Assembly: GCF_020523925.1 (NCBI RefSeq)
Contig: NZ_JAJAPW010000004.1
Span: forward strand, 1-64,000
Source: Neotamlana laminarinivorans
GTDB taxonomy: Bacteria > Bacteroidota > Bacteroidia > Flavobacteriales > Flavobacteriaceae
Direction of reading: 5' to 3'
DNA length: 64,000 nt
Shown: piece after piece, positions 18,489 through 27,186 of the stretch
Position numbering within the stretch: position 1 is the stretch's first letter
Layout: each line of letters begins with the position of its first letter
Notes under the pieces: model-generated
Databases searched by the model: none
Seen by the model: only the letters and a program-made list of their open reading frames with translations
Told to the model about the DNA's origin: nothing
Position numbers and translations under genes: made by a program

Positions 18489-19521
18489 AATTTTTCCAGC
18501 CCTGTGCTTTTATAGGAATTTTAGTGTCTGCTCGTGTTATTAAATGCATGCCTTCTTTTTCTTCTTTAATAAAACCAATAACGCTTAAATTAGGGTTGGC
18601 TTTTATTTTAGGGTAATCGTCTTGCGATATGGTGAACAGTAATTCATAATCTTCACCTCCATTTAAAGCAACGGTTGTACTGTCTATGTTAAATTCTTCG
18701 CAAGTTGAAATTACTTGAGGGTCTAAAGGTAGTTTGTTTTCGTATAAATCGCACCCAACTTTGCTTTGTGTGCATAAATGCATGATTTCAGAAGATAAAC
18801 CATCACTAATGTCAATCATAGAAGTAGGTTTAACATCCAAATCACTTAAAAGTTTTACAATATCTTTTCTGGCTTCTGGTTTTAATTGGCGCTCAATAAT
18901 GTAAGTATACGGTTCTAAATCTGGTTGATTATTAGGGTTTACTTTATAAACTTCCTTTTCCCGTTCTAAAACTTGCAAGCCCATATAAGCCGCACCAATA
19001 TCGCCGCTTACCACTAATAAATCGTTAGGTTTAGCTCCGTTTCTGTAAACTACTCCGTTTTCATCTACTTCCCCAATGGCTGTAACCGAAATTAATAATC
19101 CTTTATTGGAAGATGTTGTATCTCCGCCAATAACATCAATATTATAAATTTTAGCAGCTGTTTCAATACCTGCATAAATGGCTTCTATGGCTTCTAGAGG
19201 AAAACGATTAGAAACAGCAATAGAAATTGTAACTTGTGTTGCAGTAGCATTCATAGCATAAACATCAGATAGGTTTACAATTACAGATTTGTAACCTAAG
19301 TGTTTTAAAGGCATGTAGCTTAAATCAAAATGCACGCCTTCAACTAATAAATCTGTGGTAACAACAACTTGCTTTTTAAAATTTAATACAGCAGCATCAT
19401 CACCAATACCTTTAATTGTAGAACTGTGGTTTATCTTAAAGTTTTTGGTTAAATGGTCAATTAAACCAAATTCACCTAAATCGCTTAACTGTGTTCTTTG
19501 CTGGTTTTTATCTTCTATCAT
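18478..19521 (-). CDS. thiL: Thiamine-monophosphate kinase
   Basis: This 347-residue enzyme makes thiamine diphosphate from thiamine monophosphate and ATP, the last step of the pathway. ThiL motifs are clear: LGEFGLIDHL, GIGDDAAVL, TTDLLVEGVHFD, NLSDVYAM, DVIGGDTTSS, DISDGLSSEI and GGEDYELLFT. The length is normal. The product is the cofactor needed by the transketolase at the right edge. The gene diverges from the MbnP/MbnH-like operon. Confidence 0.94.
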   Translation of the reverse strand: MIEDKNQQRTQLSDLGEFGLIDHLTKNFKINHSSTIKGIGDDAAVLNFKKQVVVTTDLLVEGVHFDLSYMPLKHLGYKSVIVNLSDVYAMNATATQVTISIAVSNRFPLEAIEAIYAGIETAAKIYNIDVIGGDTTSSNKGLLISVTAIGEVDENGVVYRNGAKPNDLLVVSGDIGAAYMGLQVLEREKEVYKVNPNNQPDLEPYTYIIERQLKPEARKDIVKLLSDLDVKPTSMIDISDGLSSEIMHLCTQSKVGCDLYENKLPLDPQVISTCEEFNIDSTTVALNGGEDYELLFTISQDDYPKIKANPNLSVIGFIKEEKEGMHLITRADTKIPIKAQGWKNFND

Positions 19522-19568
19522 AATGCAAAAATAAGAAGCTATTTTCGTTTTTACTATATTTATACCAA

Positions 19569-19586
19569 AACTAAATTTATTTAGTT
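19569..19586. promoter_or_regulatory. 18-bp palindrome, candidate operator
   Basis: AACTAAATTTATTTAGTT is a perfect dyad with 8-bp arms around two central bases. It lies 22 bp before the start of the lipoprotein/MbnP/MbnH operon and 48 bp from the thiL start, just after a possible -7 element (TATATTTA). A repressor site is inferred; the regulator is unknown. Confidence 0.4.
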
Positions 19587-19607
19587 ATAATAATAAACCG
19601 CATCAAA

Positions 19608-20831
19608 ATGAATTTAAAAGCTAACTATTTACTTTTAATAATTTGCTTCTCTTTTTTATTAATTCAATCATGTAAAACAGAACCTATTGAAACAATTGAA
19701 GGTGTTCTGGCGTCATGCGAAAATGGATTTGCCGATGTTTACCCGTGTAATGGCTACGATTTAGTTGCTCGTATACCTTTAAGCGTGTTTGAAGCTGCAG
19801 CTGGAAATGACTGTTGGGGTTGGACGGATATTGCTACAAACAAAGAATATGCTTTAATGTGCTTAAATAATGGGGTTGGTTTTGTAGATATTACAGATGC
19901 TCTAAATCCTGTTTATTTAGGCAAGTTGCCTACAGCTACTTCCTCAAGTTCATGGAGGGATGTAAAAGTTTATAATGATTATGCGTTTATTGTAGCCGAT
20001 AATGCTGGTGCACATGGTATGCAAGTTTTTGATTTAACTCGCCTAAGAACGGTTACTAATGCACCAGAGACTTTTAATCCTGATGCGCATTTAACCGATT
20101 TCGAAAGTTCACATAATATCGTAATAAACGAAGCTTCAGGTTATGCATATATTGTTGGGGCTAGCAGAATATCTACTTACGCAGGTGGGCCTATTTTTGT
20201 AAATATTCAAAACCCTTTAGCGCCTTTTGTTGAAGGTGGTTTGCTTGATGGCGGTTACAGTCACGATGCACAAGTAGTTACTTACAATGGTCCAGATACA
20301 GATTATTCTGGTATGGAAATTTTAATTGGTAGTAACGAAAACGAAGTTGTAATAGCTAATGTTACAGATAAAAGTAACCCGGTAGTTATTTCTACAATAA
20401 GTTACGCAAACGTTGGTTATGCACATCAGGGTTGGTTTACGGAAGATTTCAACTATTTTATTTTAGGCGATGAGTTAGACGAAATAAACACGGGAACAAA
20501 CACAAGAACTTTAATTTTTAATTTTTCAGATTTAGATAATCCAACATTTCACATGGGGTATTTGTCAGATTTTTTGGCTATCGATCATAACGGATATGTT
20601 TTAGGCAATACATTTTATCAGGCAAGTTACAGAGCAGGAATGAGGGTTATAGATATATCAGAACTAGCCAACTCAACAATGAGTGAGATTGGTTATTTCG
20701 ATACATATCCAAACGATAATAACGCTAATTTTAATGGTGCTTGGAATGTGTATCCGTTTTTTTCTAGTGGAAATATTATCATCAGTGATATTGAAGGCGG
20801 TTTATTCGTGGTAAGAAAAAGCGAAAGTTAA
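19608..20831 (+). CDS. Choice-of-anchor B / LVIVD repeat lipoprotein
   Basis: The 407-residue protein starts with a lipoprotein signal (CFSFLLIQSC, Cys22). It has repeats of the type GVGFVDITDALNPVYLGKL, VKVYNDYAFIVADNAGAHG, AYIVGASRI and HDAQVVTYNGPD, characteristic of LVIVD beta-propellers in choice-of-anchor B family proteins. A short Cys-rich segment (CENGFADVYPCNGYD) follows the anchor. It is probably exposed at the cell surface or in the periplasm. It is the first gene of a tight four-gene run (gaps 12, 0 and 2 bp) that ends with MbnP and MbnH homologues. Confidence 0.75.
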   Translation: MNLKANYLLLIICFSFLLIQSCKTEPIETIEGVLASCENGFADVYPCNGYDLVARIPLSVFEAAAGNDCWGWTDIATNKEYALMCLNNGVGFVDITDALNPVYLGKLPTATSSSSWRDVKVYNDYAFIVADNAGAHGMQVFDLTRLRTVTNAPETFNPDAHLTDFESSHNIVINEASGYAYIVGASRISTYAGGPIFVNIQNPLAPFVEGGLLDGGYSHDAQVVTYNGPDTDYSGMEILIGSNENEVVIANVTDKSNPVVISTISYANVGYAHQGWFTEDFNYFILGDELDEINTGTNTRTLIFNFSDLDNPTFHMGYLSDFLAIDHNGYVLGNTFYQASYRAGMRVIDISELANSTMSEIGYFDTYPNDNNANFNGAWNVYPFFSSGNIIISDIEGGLFVVRKSES

Positions 20832-20843
20832 TTGTTTTTCAAT

Positions 20844-22172
20844 ATGAAAAGTCAAAGTGTTTTTTTCGTACTTCTTTTATTGAAATTACTTGTAAGTTGT
20901 TCTTCGGAAAATGAATCTTCAAAAACTTCAGCACCAGAAATCAATTTTATCAAAACACTAGGCGGAAGCAATAATGATAGTGCAGAATCGGTTGTTTCTA
21001 CTGCTGATGGTGGTTACGCTATTTTGGGTTATACACAAAGTTTTGATGGCGATGTAACAGAAAAAAGTAATGATGCATTCAACTTTTGGCTTTTAAAATT
21101 TGACGCTTCACATGTTTTGCAATGGCAAAAAAACTACGGCGGAAGTAATGATGATAGAGGTAGTAGTATAATTGAAACTCAAGATGGTGGCTTTGCCATT
21201 TTAGGTTACAGCCAAAGTACAGATTTAGATGTAAACGAAAACGCAGGAGCTAAAGATTATTGGGTACTTAAATTAAACGCCTTAGGCGAACAGCAATGGC
21301 AAAACAACTTTGGTTTTATTGGTGATGATAGCGGTATTTCAATTATACAAACTAACGATTCAGGGTATTTATTAACAGGGGTTTTAGATGTTTCAGCATC
21401 CGAAGGACAAGGAAATAGTAAAGTTTCAGATATTAAACATGCGGGTGGCGATTATTGGGCTATTAAACTTGGTAATTCAGGGAATTTAGAGTGGAGCCAA
21501 TATTTTGGAGGTACTTTTACCGATACGCCTTATGCAGTAGTGCAAACCAACGATAATGGTTTTATTTTAGTAGGATCTTCAGATAGTAATGATGTAGATA
21601 TTTCATCAAACAAAGGGTCGTACGATTTTTGGGTTGTTAAACTGTCTGAAACAGGAGTATTAGTTTGGGAGAAATCTTTTGGAGGAACAGAAATAGATGA
21701 AGCTAGAGCTATTACAAAAACTAGCGATAATAATTATGTAATTGTTGGCGATACTAGAAGTAACGATACCGACGTTTCATTAAATAACGGTGCTGCCGAT
21801 TTGTGGGTTATAAAAATTAACGATTCTGGAGATTTAATCTGGGAAAAAACTTTTGGAGGTACAAGTTTTGATGCTGGTCGTTCAGTATTTTTAACCAACG
21901 ACGATGGGTTTTTAATTTCAGGAAGCTCAAGAAGTGTAGATGGTAATGTAAATAAAAACGAAGGTCAAAACGATGCTTGGGTTTTAAAACTCGATGAAAA
22001 TGGTAATCTGCAATGGCAACAAACTATAGGAGGTAGCGAAATAGATTATTTTTATGATGCTGCCCAACTCAGCGATGGTAGTTTTATTGCAGTAGGCGAG
22101 TCAAGCAGTGCAAATGCAGATATTCTGGAAAACAAAGGGTTTTCAGATCTGTTAATTTTAAATTTAAAATAA
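20844..22172 (+). CDS. Seven-repeat propeller-like lipoprotein
   Basis: With ATG at 20844 the protein has 442 residues and a clean lipoprotein signal (FFVLLLLKLLVSC, Cys19). A TTG in frame 12 bp upstream abuts the previous stop and was not used. The mature part is built of about seven 55-60-residue repeats of the type FGGTxxDxAxxVxxTxDxGFIxxGxSxS, then D.WVxKL.. and LxWxKxxGG, with regular Trp and Gly, predicted to form a beta-propeller. No catalytic motif is visible. It directly precedes the MbnP gene. Confidence 0.7.
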   Translation: MKSQSVFFVLLLLKLLVSCSSENESSKTSAPEINFIKTLGGSNNDSAESVVSTADGGYAILGYTQSFDGDVTEKSNDAFNFWLLKFDASHVLQWQKNYGGSNDDRGSSIIETQDGGFAILGYSQSTDLDVNENAGAKDYWVLKLNALGEQQWQNNFGFIGDDSGISIIQTNDSGYLLTGVLDVSASEGQGNSKVSDIKHAGGDYWAIKLGNSGNLEWSQYFGGTFTDTPYAVVQTNDNGFILVGSSDSNDVDISSNKGSYDFWVVKLSETGVLVWEKSFGGTEIDEARAITKTSDNNYVIVGDTRSNDTDVSLNNGAADLWVIKINDSGDLIWEKTFGGTSFDAGRSVFLTNDDGFLISGSSRSVDGNVNKNEGQNDAWVLKLDENGNLQWQQTIGGSEIDYFYDAAQLSDGSFIAVGESSSANADILENKGFSDLLILNLK

Positions 22173-22934
22173 ATGAAAAAAATAGCCTCAATATTATGTT
22201 TATGTTTAATTGTTTTTTCTTGCCATGAAGATAAAGACGACAATATTACAAACACTAGCATAGTTTTTAATTTTTCGCATAATTGGGATGGAGAAGAAGT
22301 GTCTAGTAGTAATTTTAATACTATTCAATATACAAATGCTAACGGCGAGCAATTAAGTATAGAAAAACTAAGATATCTTATTTCAAGAATAACATTTACT
22401 AACCTAAATGGAGAAGCTTATGTTTTAGAAGGTTATAATCTTGTTGATGTTACAAATAATTCGGGTTTAACGTTTTCATCTTCAACCGAAATCCCGTTTG
22501 ATACTTATACGGTTTCATTCGTTTTTGGTTTTAATAACGATGATAACTATCAAAATTATACCGATTTAAATTCAGAATCTTGGAATGTGCCAGAAGCACT
22601 TGGTGGTGGTTACCACTATATGCAGTTAGAAGGTAAGTTTATCGATAACGCTTCCGCGGAAGTGGGCTACGCATATCATGCTATTCGAGCTGTTGATGCA
22701 ACCGAAGACGAGTTAGAATTTACAGATACTTTTATTGAAGTAGATTTAGGTGAATTTGAACTTGTAAACAATGTTGTTTTTAATGTTGAAATGAATATTG
22801 CTGAGTGGTTTAAAAGCCCAAACACTTGGGATTTAAATGAGCTTAATAATGCGCTTATGCCAAATCATGATGCACAAGTTATGATGTTTCAAAATGGGCA
22901 AAATGTGTTTAGTTTAAATTCCATTGAACAGTAG
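22173..22934 (+). CDS. MbnP-like copper-binding lipoprotein
   Basis: The 253-residue protein has a lipoprotein signal (LCLIVFSC, Cys17) and an MbnP-like domain: FNFSHNWDG, YTNANGEQLSIEKLRYLISRI, then GGGYHYMQLEGKF. MbnP proteins occur beside di-heme MbnH enzymes; in methanotrophs MbnH oxidises a Trp of MbnP to kynurenine, and the product binds copper. Here W38 in HNWDG, two residues after H36, is a candidate for modification (inference). The MbnH-like gene follows by 2 bp, which supports the assignment. Confidence 0.8.
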   Translation: MKKIASILCLCLIVFSCHEDKDDNITNTSIVFNFSHNWDGEEVSSSNFNTIQYTNANGEQLSIEKLRYLISRITFTNLNGEAYVLEGYNLVDVTNNSGLTFSSSTEIPFDTYTVSFVFGFNNDDNYQNYTDLNSESWNVPEALGGGYHYMQLEGKFIDNASAEVGYAYHAIRAVDATEDELEFTDTFIEVDLGEFELVNNVVFNVEMNIAEWFKSPNTWDLNELNNALMPNHDAQVMMFQNGQNVFSLNSIEQ

Positions 22935-22936
22935 TT

Positions 22937-24004
22937 GTGAAAAATTGGTTTTTGCATATAAGTGTTTTAATAAGTTTGTTGTCTTGTGATAATGAATCGG
23001 TTGAAAATTATAGCAACTCACCAACTTTAAGCCCGCTACAGATTCCAGAATTATTTCAGGAAAATATAATAAACCCAGTTATACCAAACGATAATCCGCA
23101 AACAGTTGAAGGTGTAGCTTTAGGTAAAAAATTGTTTTTCGATTCTGTGTTGTCTGGAAACAATACTCAAGCTTGCGCTACTTGCCATATGCCCGAAAAT
23201 GCTTTTTCGGATAATTTAGCTTTTAGTTTGGGGGCAGAGGGTGTTTCAGGAATTCGAAATGCAATGCCACTGTTTAATTTAGCTTGGAACTATAACGAAA
23301 ATTTCTTTTGGGATGGTAGTGTTTTTAGTTTGGAACATCAAGCATTTGTGCCAGTTACAGATTCGCTTGAAATGAAAAATTCATGGGAAAACGTTGTTGC
23401 AAAACTGCAAAATGATTCAGAATATCCAGAGTTGTTTCAGCAAGCCTTTCAAACTTCAATAATCGACTCTGCTTTAGTGGTTCAAGCTATCGCTCAGTTC
23501 GAACGTACGTTAATATCTTCAAATTCAAAATTCGATAAATATCTTTTGGGAGAAACAGAGTTAACTTCAGAAGAACTTGAGGGGTTTAATGTGTTTATGG
23601 ATGAGGAAAGAGGCGATTGTTTTCATTGTCATGGTAGCGATAAAAATCCGCTCTGGACAGATAACGATTTTCATAATAATGGTCTAGACGAAACATTTAT
23701 AGATTTGGGTTTGGGGGCTGTGTCTGGTGATCCTGCCGATAACGGAAAATTTAAAACGCCATCTTTACGCAATTTGGCTTTTACAGCGCCATATATGCAT
23801 GATGGTCGTTTTGCTACAATCGATGAGGTTATTAATCATTACAGCGAGGGTCTTAAAAATTCTTCAACAATCGATCCTTTAATGAAAAAAGTTGCCCAAG
23901 GCGGTGTAGGTTTGTCTGAAACAGATAAAACTAATCTTAAGGCGTTTTTGTTAGCTTTAACTGATTATGAGTTTGTTACAAATGCAGACTTTCTCGATCT
24001 ATAA
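22937..24004 (+). CDS. MbnH/cytochrome c peroxidase family di-heme protein
   Basis: This 355-residue protein starts with GTG and has a lipoprotein signal (ISLLSC, Cys17). Two c-type heme motifs are visible, CATCH (C80, C83, H84) and CFHCH (C228, C231, H232), with the family sequences ALGKKLFFD, GIRNAMPLFNLAW and TAPYMHDGRFATIDEVI. The family contains bacterial cytochrome c peroxidases, MauG and MbnH. The MbnP-like gene directly upstream favours an MbnH-type role, oxidising its partner protein. A peroxide-detoxifying peroxidase is the alternative. Confidence 0.82.
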   Translation: MKNWFLHISVLISLLSCDNESVENYSNSPTLSPLQIPELFQENIINPVIPNDNPQTVEGVALGKKLFFDSVLSGNNTQACATCHMPENAFSDNLAFSLGAEGVSGIRNAMPLFNLAWNYNENFFWDGSVFSLEHQAFVPVTDSLEMKNSWENVVAKLQNDSEYPELFQQAFQTSIIDSALVVQAIAQFERTLISSNSKFDKYLLGETELTSEELEGFNVFMDEERGDCFHCHGSDKNPLWTDNDFHNNGLDETFIDLGLGAVSGDPADNGKFKTPSLRNLAFTAPYMHDGRFATIDEVINHYSEGLKNSSTIDPLMKKVAQGGVGLSETDKTNLKAFLLALTDYEFVTNADFLDL

Positions 24005-24047
24005 AAAAAAGCTATAAAACTATATAGTAATATAATGTTAGGTTATG

Positions 24048-24077
24048 TTGAAATACACGTCTTAAATTGTATATTTG
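24048..24077 (+). promoter_or_regulatory. Promoter of the suf operon
   Basis: TTG at 24048-24050 and TATATTTG at 24070-24077 are separated by 19 bases and match the Bacteroidota -33/-7 consensus. The element ends 18 bp before the sufA ATG. A perfect 10-bp palindrome (ACTATATAGT, 24019-24028) lies 20 bp upstream of the -33. Confidence 0.7.
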
Positions 24078-24095
24078 CACTCAATAAAAAACAAT

Positions 24096-24425
24096 ATGAT
24101 AAAAGTTTCTGAAACAGCAAAAAAGAAAGTTATTGAGCTTATGAACGATGACGGCTTTAACCCCAGTACAGACTATGTGCGTGTGGGTGTAAAAAGCGGT
24201 GGTTGTTCTGGGTTGTCTTACGATTTAAAGTTCGACAAAGAAAGCAATGACGATGATAAAGTTTTTGAAGATAATGGTGTGAAAATTATTGTCGATAAAA
24301 AAAGCTTTTTGTATCTTATAGGTACAACTTTAGAATATTCAGGAGGTTTAAACGGAACTGGATTTGTGTTTAATAATCCAAACGCCAACCGCACATGTGG
24401 TTGCGGGGAGTCGTTTTCATTATAA
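24096..24425 (+). CDS. sufA: A-type iron-sulfur cluster carrier (HesB/IscA/SufA)
   Basis: The ATG at 24096 gives 109 residues (MIKVSETAKKKV...), the usual family length. A TTG 21 bp upstream overlaps the promoter -7 element and was rejected. The three cluster-binding Cys are present in SGGCSGLSY and the C-terminal CGCGESFSL. The protein accepts Fe-S clusters from SufBCD and passes them to client enzymes. It is the first gene of the operon, 16 bp before sufB. Confidence 0.92.
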   Translation: MIKVSETAKKKVIELMNDDGFNPSTDYVRVGVKSGGCSGLSYDLKFDKESNDDDKVFEDNGVKIIVDKKSFLYLIGTTLEYSGGLNGTGFVFNNPNANRTCGCGESFSL

Positions 24426-24441
24426 TAATTAAGAAAGCATT

Positions 24442-25890
24442 ATGTCGAAATATACCGAGGATGATTTAAGAGAAGAATTAAAAACCAAAGAATACGAATA
24501 TGGTTTTTATACAGATATAGAATCTGAAACATTTCCTGTTGGGTTAAACGAAGATATTGTTCGTGCTATTTCAAAAAAGAAAGAAGAGCCAGAATGGATG
24601 ACCGAATGGCGCTTAGAGGCTTTTAGGGTTTGGCAAAATATGGAAGAGCCAGAGTGGGCGAACGTTAATTATGAGAAGCCAGATTTTCAGGCTATTTCTT
24701 ATTATTCTGCACCAAATAGTAAGCCAAAGTACGACAGTTTAGATGAGGTAGATCCAGAGTTGTTAGCAACTTTCGAGAAGTTAGGAATTTCTCTAGACGA
24801 GCAGAAAAAATTAGCAGGAGTCGCTATGGATGTAGTGGTAGATTCTGTTTCTGTTGCTACAACTTTTAAAAAGACTTTAGGTGAAAAAGGAATTATTTTT
24901 ATGAGTATTTCTGAGGCTATAAAAGAGCATCCAGAACTTGTGAAAAAATATATTGGTACAGTTGTGCCTCAAAAAGATAATTTTTACGCAGCTTTAAACT
25001 CTGCTGTTTTTAGTGATGGTAGTTTTTGTTACATACCAAAAGGTGTAAAATGCCCAATGGAGCTGTCTACATATTTCCGTATAAATCAAGCCGGAACTGG
25101 TCAGTTTGAAAGAACGTTAGTAATTGCAGACGAAGGTAGTTACGTAAGTTACCTAGAAGGTTGTACAGCCCCAAGTCGCGACGAAAACCAGTTGCACGCA
25201 GCGGTTGTAGAGTTAATTGCTTTAGATGATGCAGAGATAAAATACTCAACTGTACAAAACTGGTTTCCAGGAAATGCCGAAGGTAAAGGTGGTGTTTTCA
25301 ATTTTGTAACCAAACGTGGTTTATGCGAGAAAAACGCAAAAATTTCATGGACGCAAGTAGAAACTGGTTCTGCTGTAACCTGGAAATACCCAAGTTGTGT
25401 GTTAAAAGGCGATAATTCGGTAGGTGAGTTTTACTCAATAGCAGTTACAAATAACTACCAGCAAGCCGATACCGGTACAAAAATGATTCATTTAGGTAAA
25501 AACACTAAATCAACCATTATATCAAAAGGTATTTCGGCAGGAAAATCGCAAAATAGTTACCGTGGTTTAGTTCAAGTAAATTCTAGAGCAGAAAACGCAC
25601 GCAACTTTTCACAATGTGATAGTTTATTAATGGGTAACGAATGTGGTGCACATACATTCCCTTACATCGAGGCAAAAAATAAAACAGCTAAAATAGAACA
25701 CGAAGCAACAACAAGTAAAATTGGTGAAGATCAAATTTTTTACTGTAACCAACGTGGTATAGATACCGAAAAAGCGATCGCATTAATTGTAAACGGGTTT
25801 AGTAAAGAGGTGTTAAATAAATTACCAATGGAGTTTGCTGTTGAGGCTCAAAAACTATTAGAAATAAGTTTAGAAGGTAGCGTAGGATAA
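24442..25890 (+). CDS. sufB: Fe-S cluster assembly scaffold SufB
   Basis: The 482-residue protein has the canonical SufB sequences: [61 protein letters not shown] and a C-terminal [20 protein letters not shown]. SufB forms the SufBC2D complex on which clusters are built from sulfur delivered by SufS-SufE. The order sufA-sufB-(lipoprotein)-sufC-sufD-sufS is the Bacteroidota arrangement with one insertion. The SUF set serves abundant clients here such as SdhB and HemW. Confidence 0.96.
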   Translation: MSKYTEDDLREELKTKEYEYGFYTDIESETFPVGLNEDIVRAISKKKEEPEWMTEWRLEAFRVWQNMEEPEWANVNYEKPDFQAISYYSAPNSKPKYDSLDEVDPELLATFEKLGISLDEQKKLAGVAMDVVVDSVSVATTFKKTLGEKGIIFMSISEAIKEHPELVKKYIGTVVPQKDNFYAALNSAVFSDGSFCYIPKGVKCPMELSTYFRINQAGTGQFERTLVIADEGSYVSYLEGCTAPSRDENQLHAAVVELIALDDAEIKYSTVQNWFPGNAEGKGGVFNFVTKRGLCEKNAKISWTQVETGSAVTWKYPSCVLKGDNSVGEFYSIAVTNNYQQADTGTKMIHLGKNTKSTIISKGISAGKSQNSYRGLVQVNSRAENARNFSQCDSLLMGNECGAHTFPYIEAKNKTAKIEHEATTSKIGEDQIFYCNQRGIDTEKAIALIVNGFSKEVLNKLPMEFAVEAQKLLEISLEGSVG

Positions 25891-25944
25891 ATTTTAAATA
25901 CACACTTTGTAACGTTAAAGTGTTTGTGGAATTAAGTTTTCAAA

Positions 25945-26364
25945 ATGAAAAAAATCATTTATTTATTATTTGTGCTTATCGCTTTTACAAATTGTAAAAA
26001 CGATACAAAAACTAAACCAGAAGATGTGCCAGTAGCTACCGATAAAAGTAGTGAGCGTACAGAAAAGCAAAGCGATGGTTTAACCTTGTTAAAAGGGGAA
26101 TTTGTTTATTTTGGAGATGCCGCAGTATTGCAAACACATAACGAAATTTATGGAGTTTATGTTACCGATAAAATGCTAGAGCTCGATGCAAAGGCAAAAC
26201 AATATAAAAGGCAGCCAACCGATATGGTTGATGTTATAATTAGAGGAAAAATTACAAATAAAAAAGACGATAAAATTCTTTGGGAAAATAAAGTTGAAAT
26301 TGTTGAGATAATTAATGTTTCTAAACCAAAGGAAAGTAGCAACGTTGTAAAATTAGAACAATAG
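25945..26364 (+). CDS. Lipoprotein of unknown function within suf
   Basis: This 139-residue protein has a lipoprotein signal ([12 protein letters not shown], Cys17), a short Lys/Glu/Asp-rich linker and one compact domain (about 45-125) with [28 protein letters not shown] and [12 protein letters not shown], likely a small beta-fold. It sits between sufB and sufC, 1 bp before sufC, so it must be co-expressed with the cluster machinery even though it should be exported. No family name can be given with confidence. Confidence 0.65.
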   Translation: MKKIIYLLFVLIAFTNCKNDTKTKPEDVPVATDKSSERTEKQSDGLTLLKGEFVYFGDAAVLQTHNEIYGVYVTDKMLELDAKAKQYKRQPTDMVDVIIRGKITNKKDDKILWENKVEIVEIINVSKPKESSNVVKLEQ

Positions 26365-26365
26365 G

Positions 26366-27118
26366 ATGTTAAAAATTAACGATTTACACGCAAGTGTTGA
26401 GGACAAGGATATTTTAAAAGGCATAAACCTTGAAGTAAAACCAGGAGAAGTTCACGCTATTATGGGGCCAAACGGTTCTGGTAAAAGTACGTTAGCTTCA
26501 GTAATTGCTGGAAAAGAAGATTATGAAGTACAGAAAGGATCAATTTCTTTTAATGGAGAAGCTATTGAAGAGTTAGATGCTGAAGAGCGTGCTCACAAAG
26601 GTATCTTTTTATCGTTTCAATATCCAGTAGAAATTCCTGGAGTTTCAGTAACTAACTTTATAAAAACAGCTATAAACGAATCGCGTAAAGCACAAGGTTT
26701 AGAAGAAATGCCTGCTAAAGACATGCTAAAACTTATTCGCGAAAAAGCCGATTTATTAGAGATAGATCGTAATTTCTTATCACGTTCTTTAAACGAAGGT
26801 TTTTCGGGAGGTGAGAAAAAACGTAACGAAATTTTCCAAATGGCTATGTTAGATCCAAAATTGGCAATTCTTGATGAAACCGATTCTGGTCTAGATATCG
26901 ATGCACTTCGTATTGTAGCAAATGGTGTAAACAAACTTAAAAGTAAAGACAATTCTGTAATTGTAATTACGCACTACCAACGTTTGTTAGATTATATTGT
27001 TCCAGATTACGTACACGTACTTTACAAAGGTAAAATTGTAAAATCAGGTACTAAAGAGTTAGCTCACGAACTTGAAGCTAAAGGTTACGATTGGATTAAA
27101 GAAGAAGTTAACGCGTAA
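26366..27118 (+). CDS. sufC: SufC ATPase
   Basis: This 250-residue ABC-type ATPase powers SufBCD. Walker A is GPNGSGKST (34-42), the Q-loop is [11 protein letters not shown], the signature is [10 protein letters not shown] and Walker B is [12 protein letters not shown], followed by a His switch in VITHYQRLL. It is cytosolic and lacks membrane segments. It lies 1 bp after the lipoprotein gene and 68 bp before sufD. Confidence 0.96.
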   Translation: MLKINDLHASVEDKDILKGINLEVKPGEVHAIMGPNGSGKSTLASVIAGKEDYEVQKGSISFNGEAIEELDAEERAHKGIFLSFQYPVEIPGVSVTNFIKTAINESRKAQGLEEMPAKDMLKLIREKADLLEIDRNFLSRSLNEGFSGGEKKRNEIFQMAMLDPKLAILDETDSGLDIDALRIVANGVNKLKSKDNSVIVITHYQRLLDYIVPDYVHVLYKGKIVKSGTKELAHELEAKGYDWIKEEVNA

Positions 27119-27128
27119 TTATTAGTAA

Positions 27129-27181
27129 ACCAGTGTTTAGTTTCAGTAAACTTAAAAACTGAATCGATCACTGTAAACTGA
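27129..27181. repeat. Interrupted dyad built of CAGT/ACTG units between sufC and sufD
   Basis: The 68-bp gap contains CAGTG...CACTG as an outer pair and TTCAGT...ACTGAA as an inner pair, followed by another AACTGAAAAA. It can fold as an imperfect hairpin in the suf mRNA. Similar CAGT/ACTG-rich intergenic strings are, from memory, frequent in flavobacterial genomes. Confidence 0.35.
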
Positions 27182-27186
27182 AAAAA

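Noticed and set aside
20832-20843. TTG starts at 20832, 24075, 39338, 44739 and 49645
   Set aside because: In each case a downstream ATG gives a cleaner signal peptide or family N-terminus; at 24075 and 39338 the TTG also lies within a promoter element.
24019-24028. Palindrome ACTATATAGT upstream of the suf promoter as an IscR-type site
   Set aside because: Ten bases of A/T-rich dyad are weak evidence and no Fe-S regulator gene is in the window; mentioned only under the promoter.
26617-26952. 111-codon frame opposite sufC
   Set aside because: It mirrors the SufC coding sequence; no promoter, family pattern or conserved start was seen.
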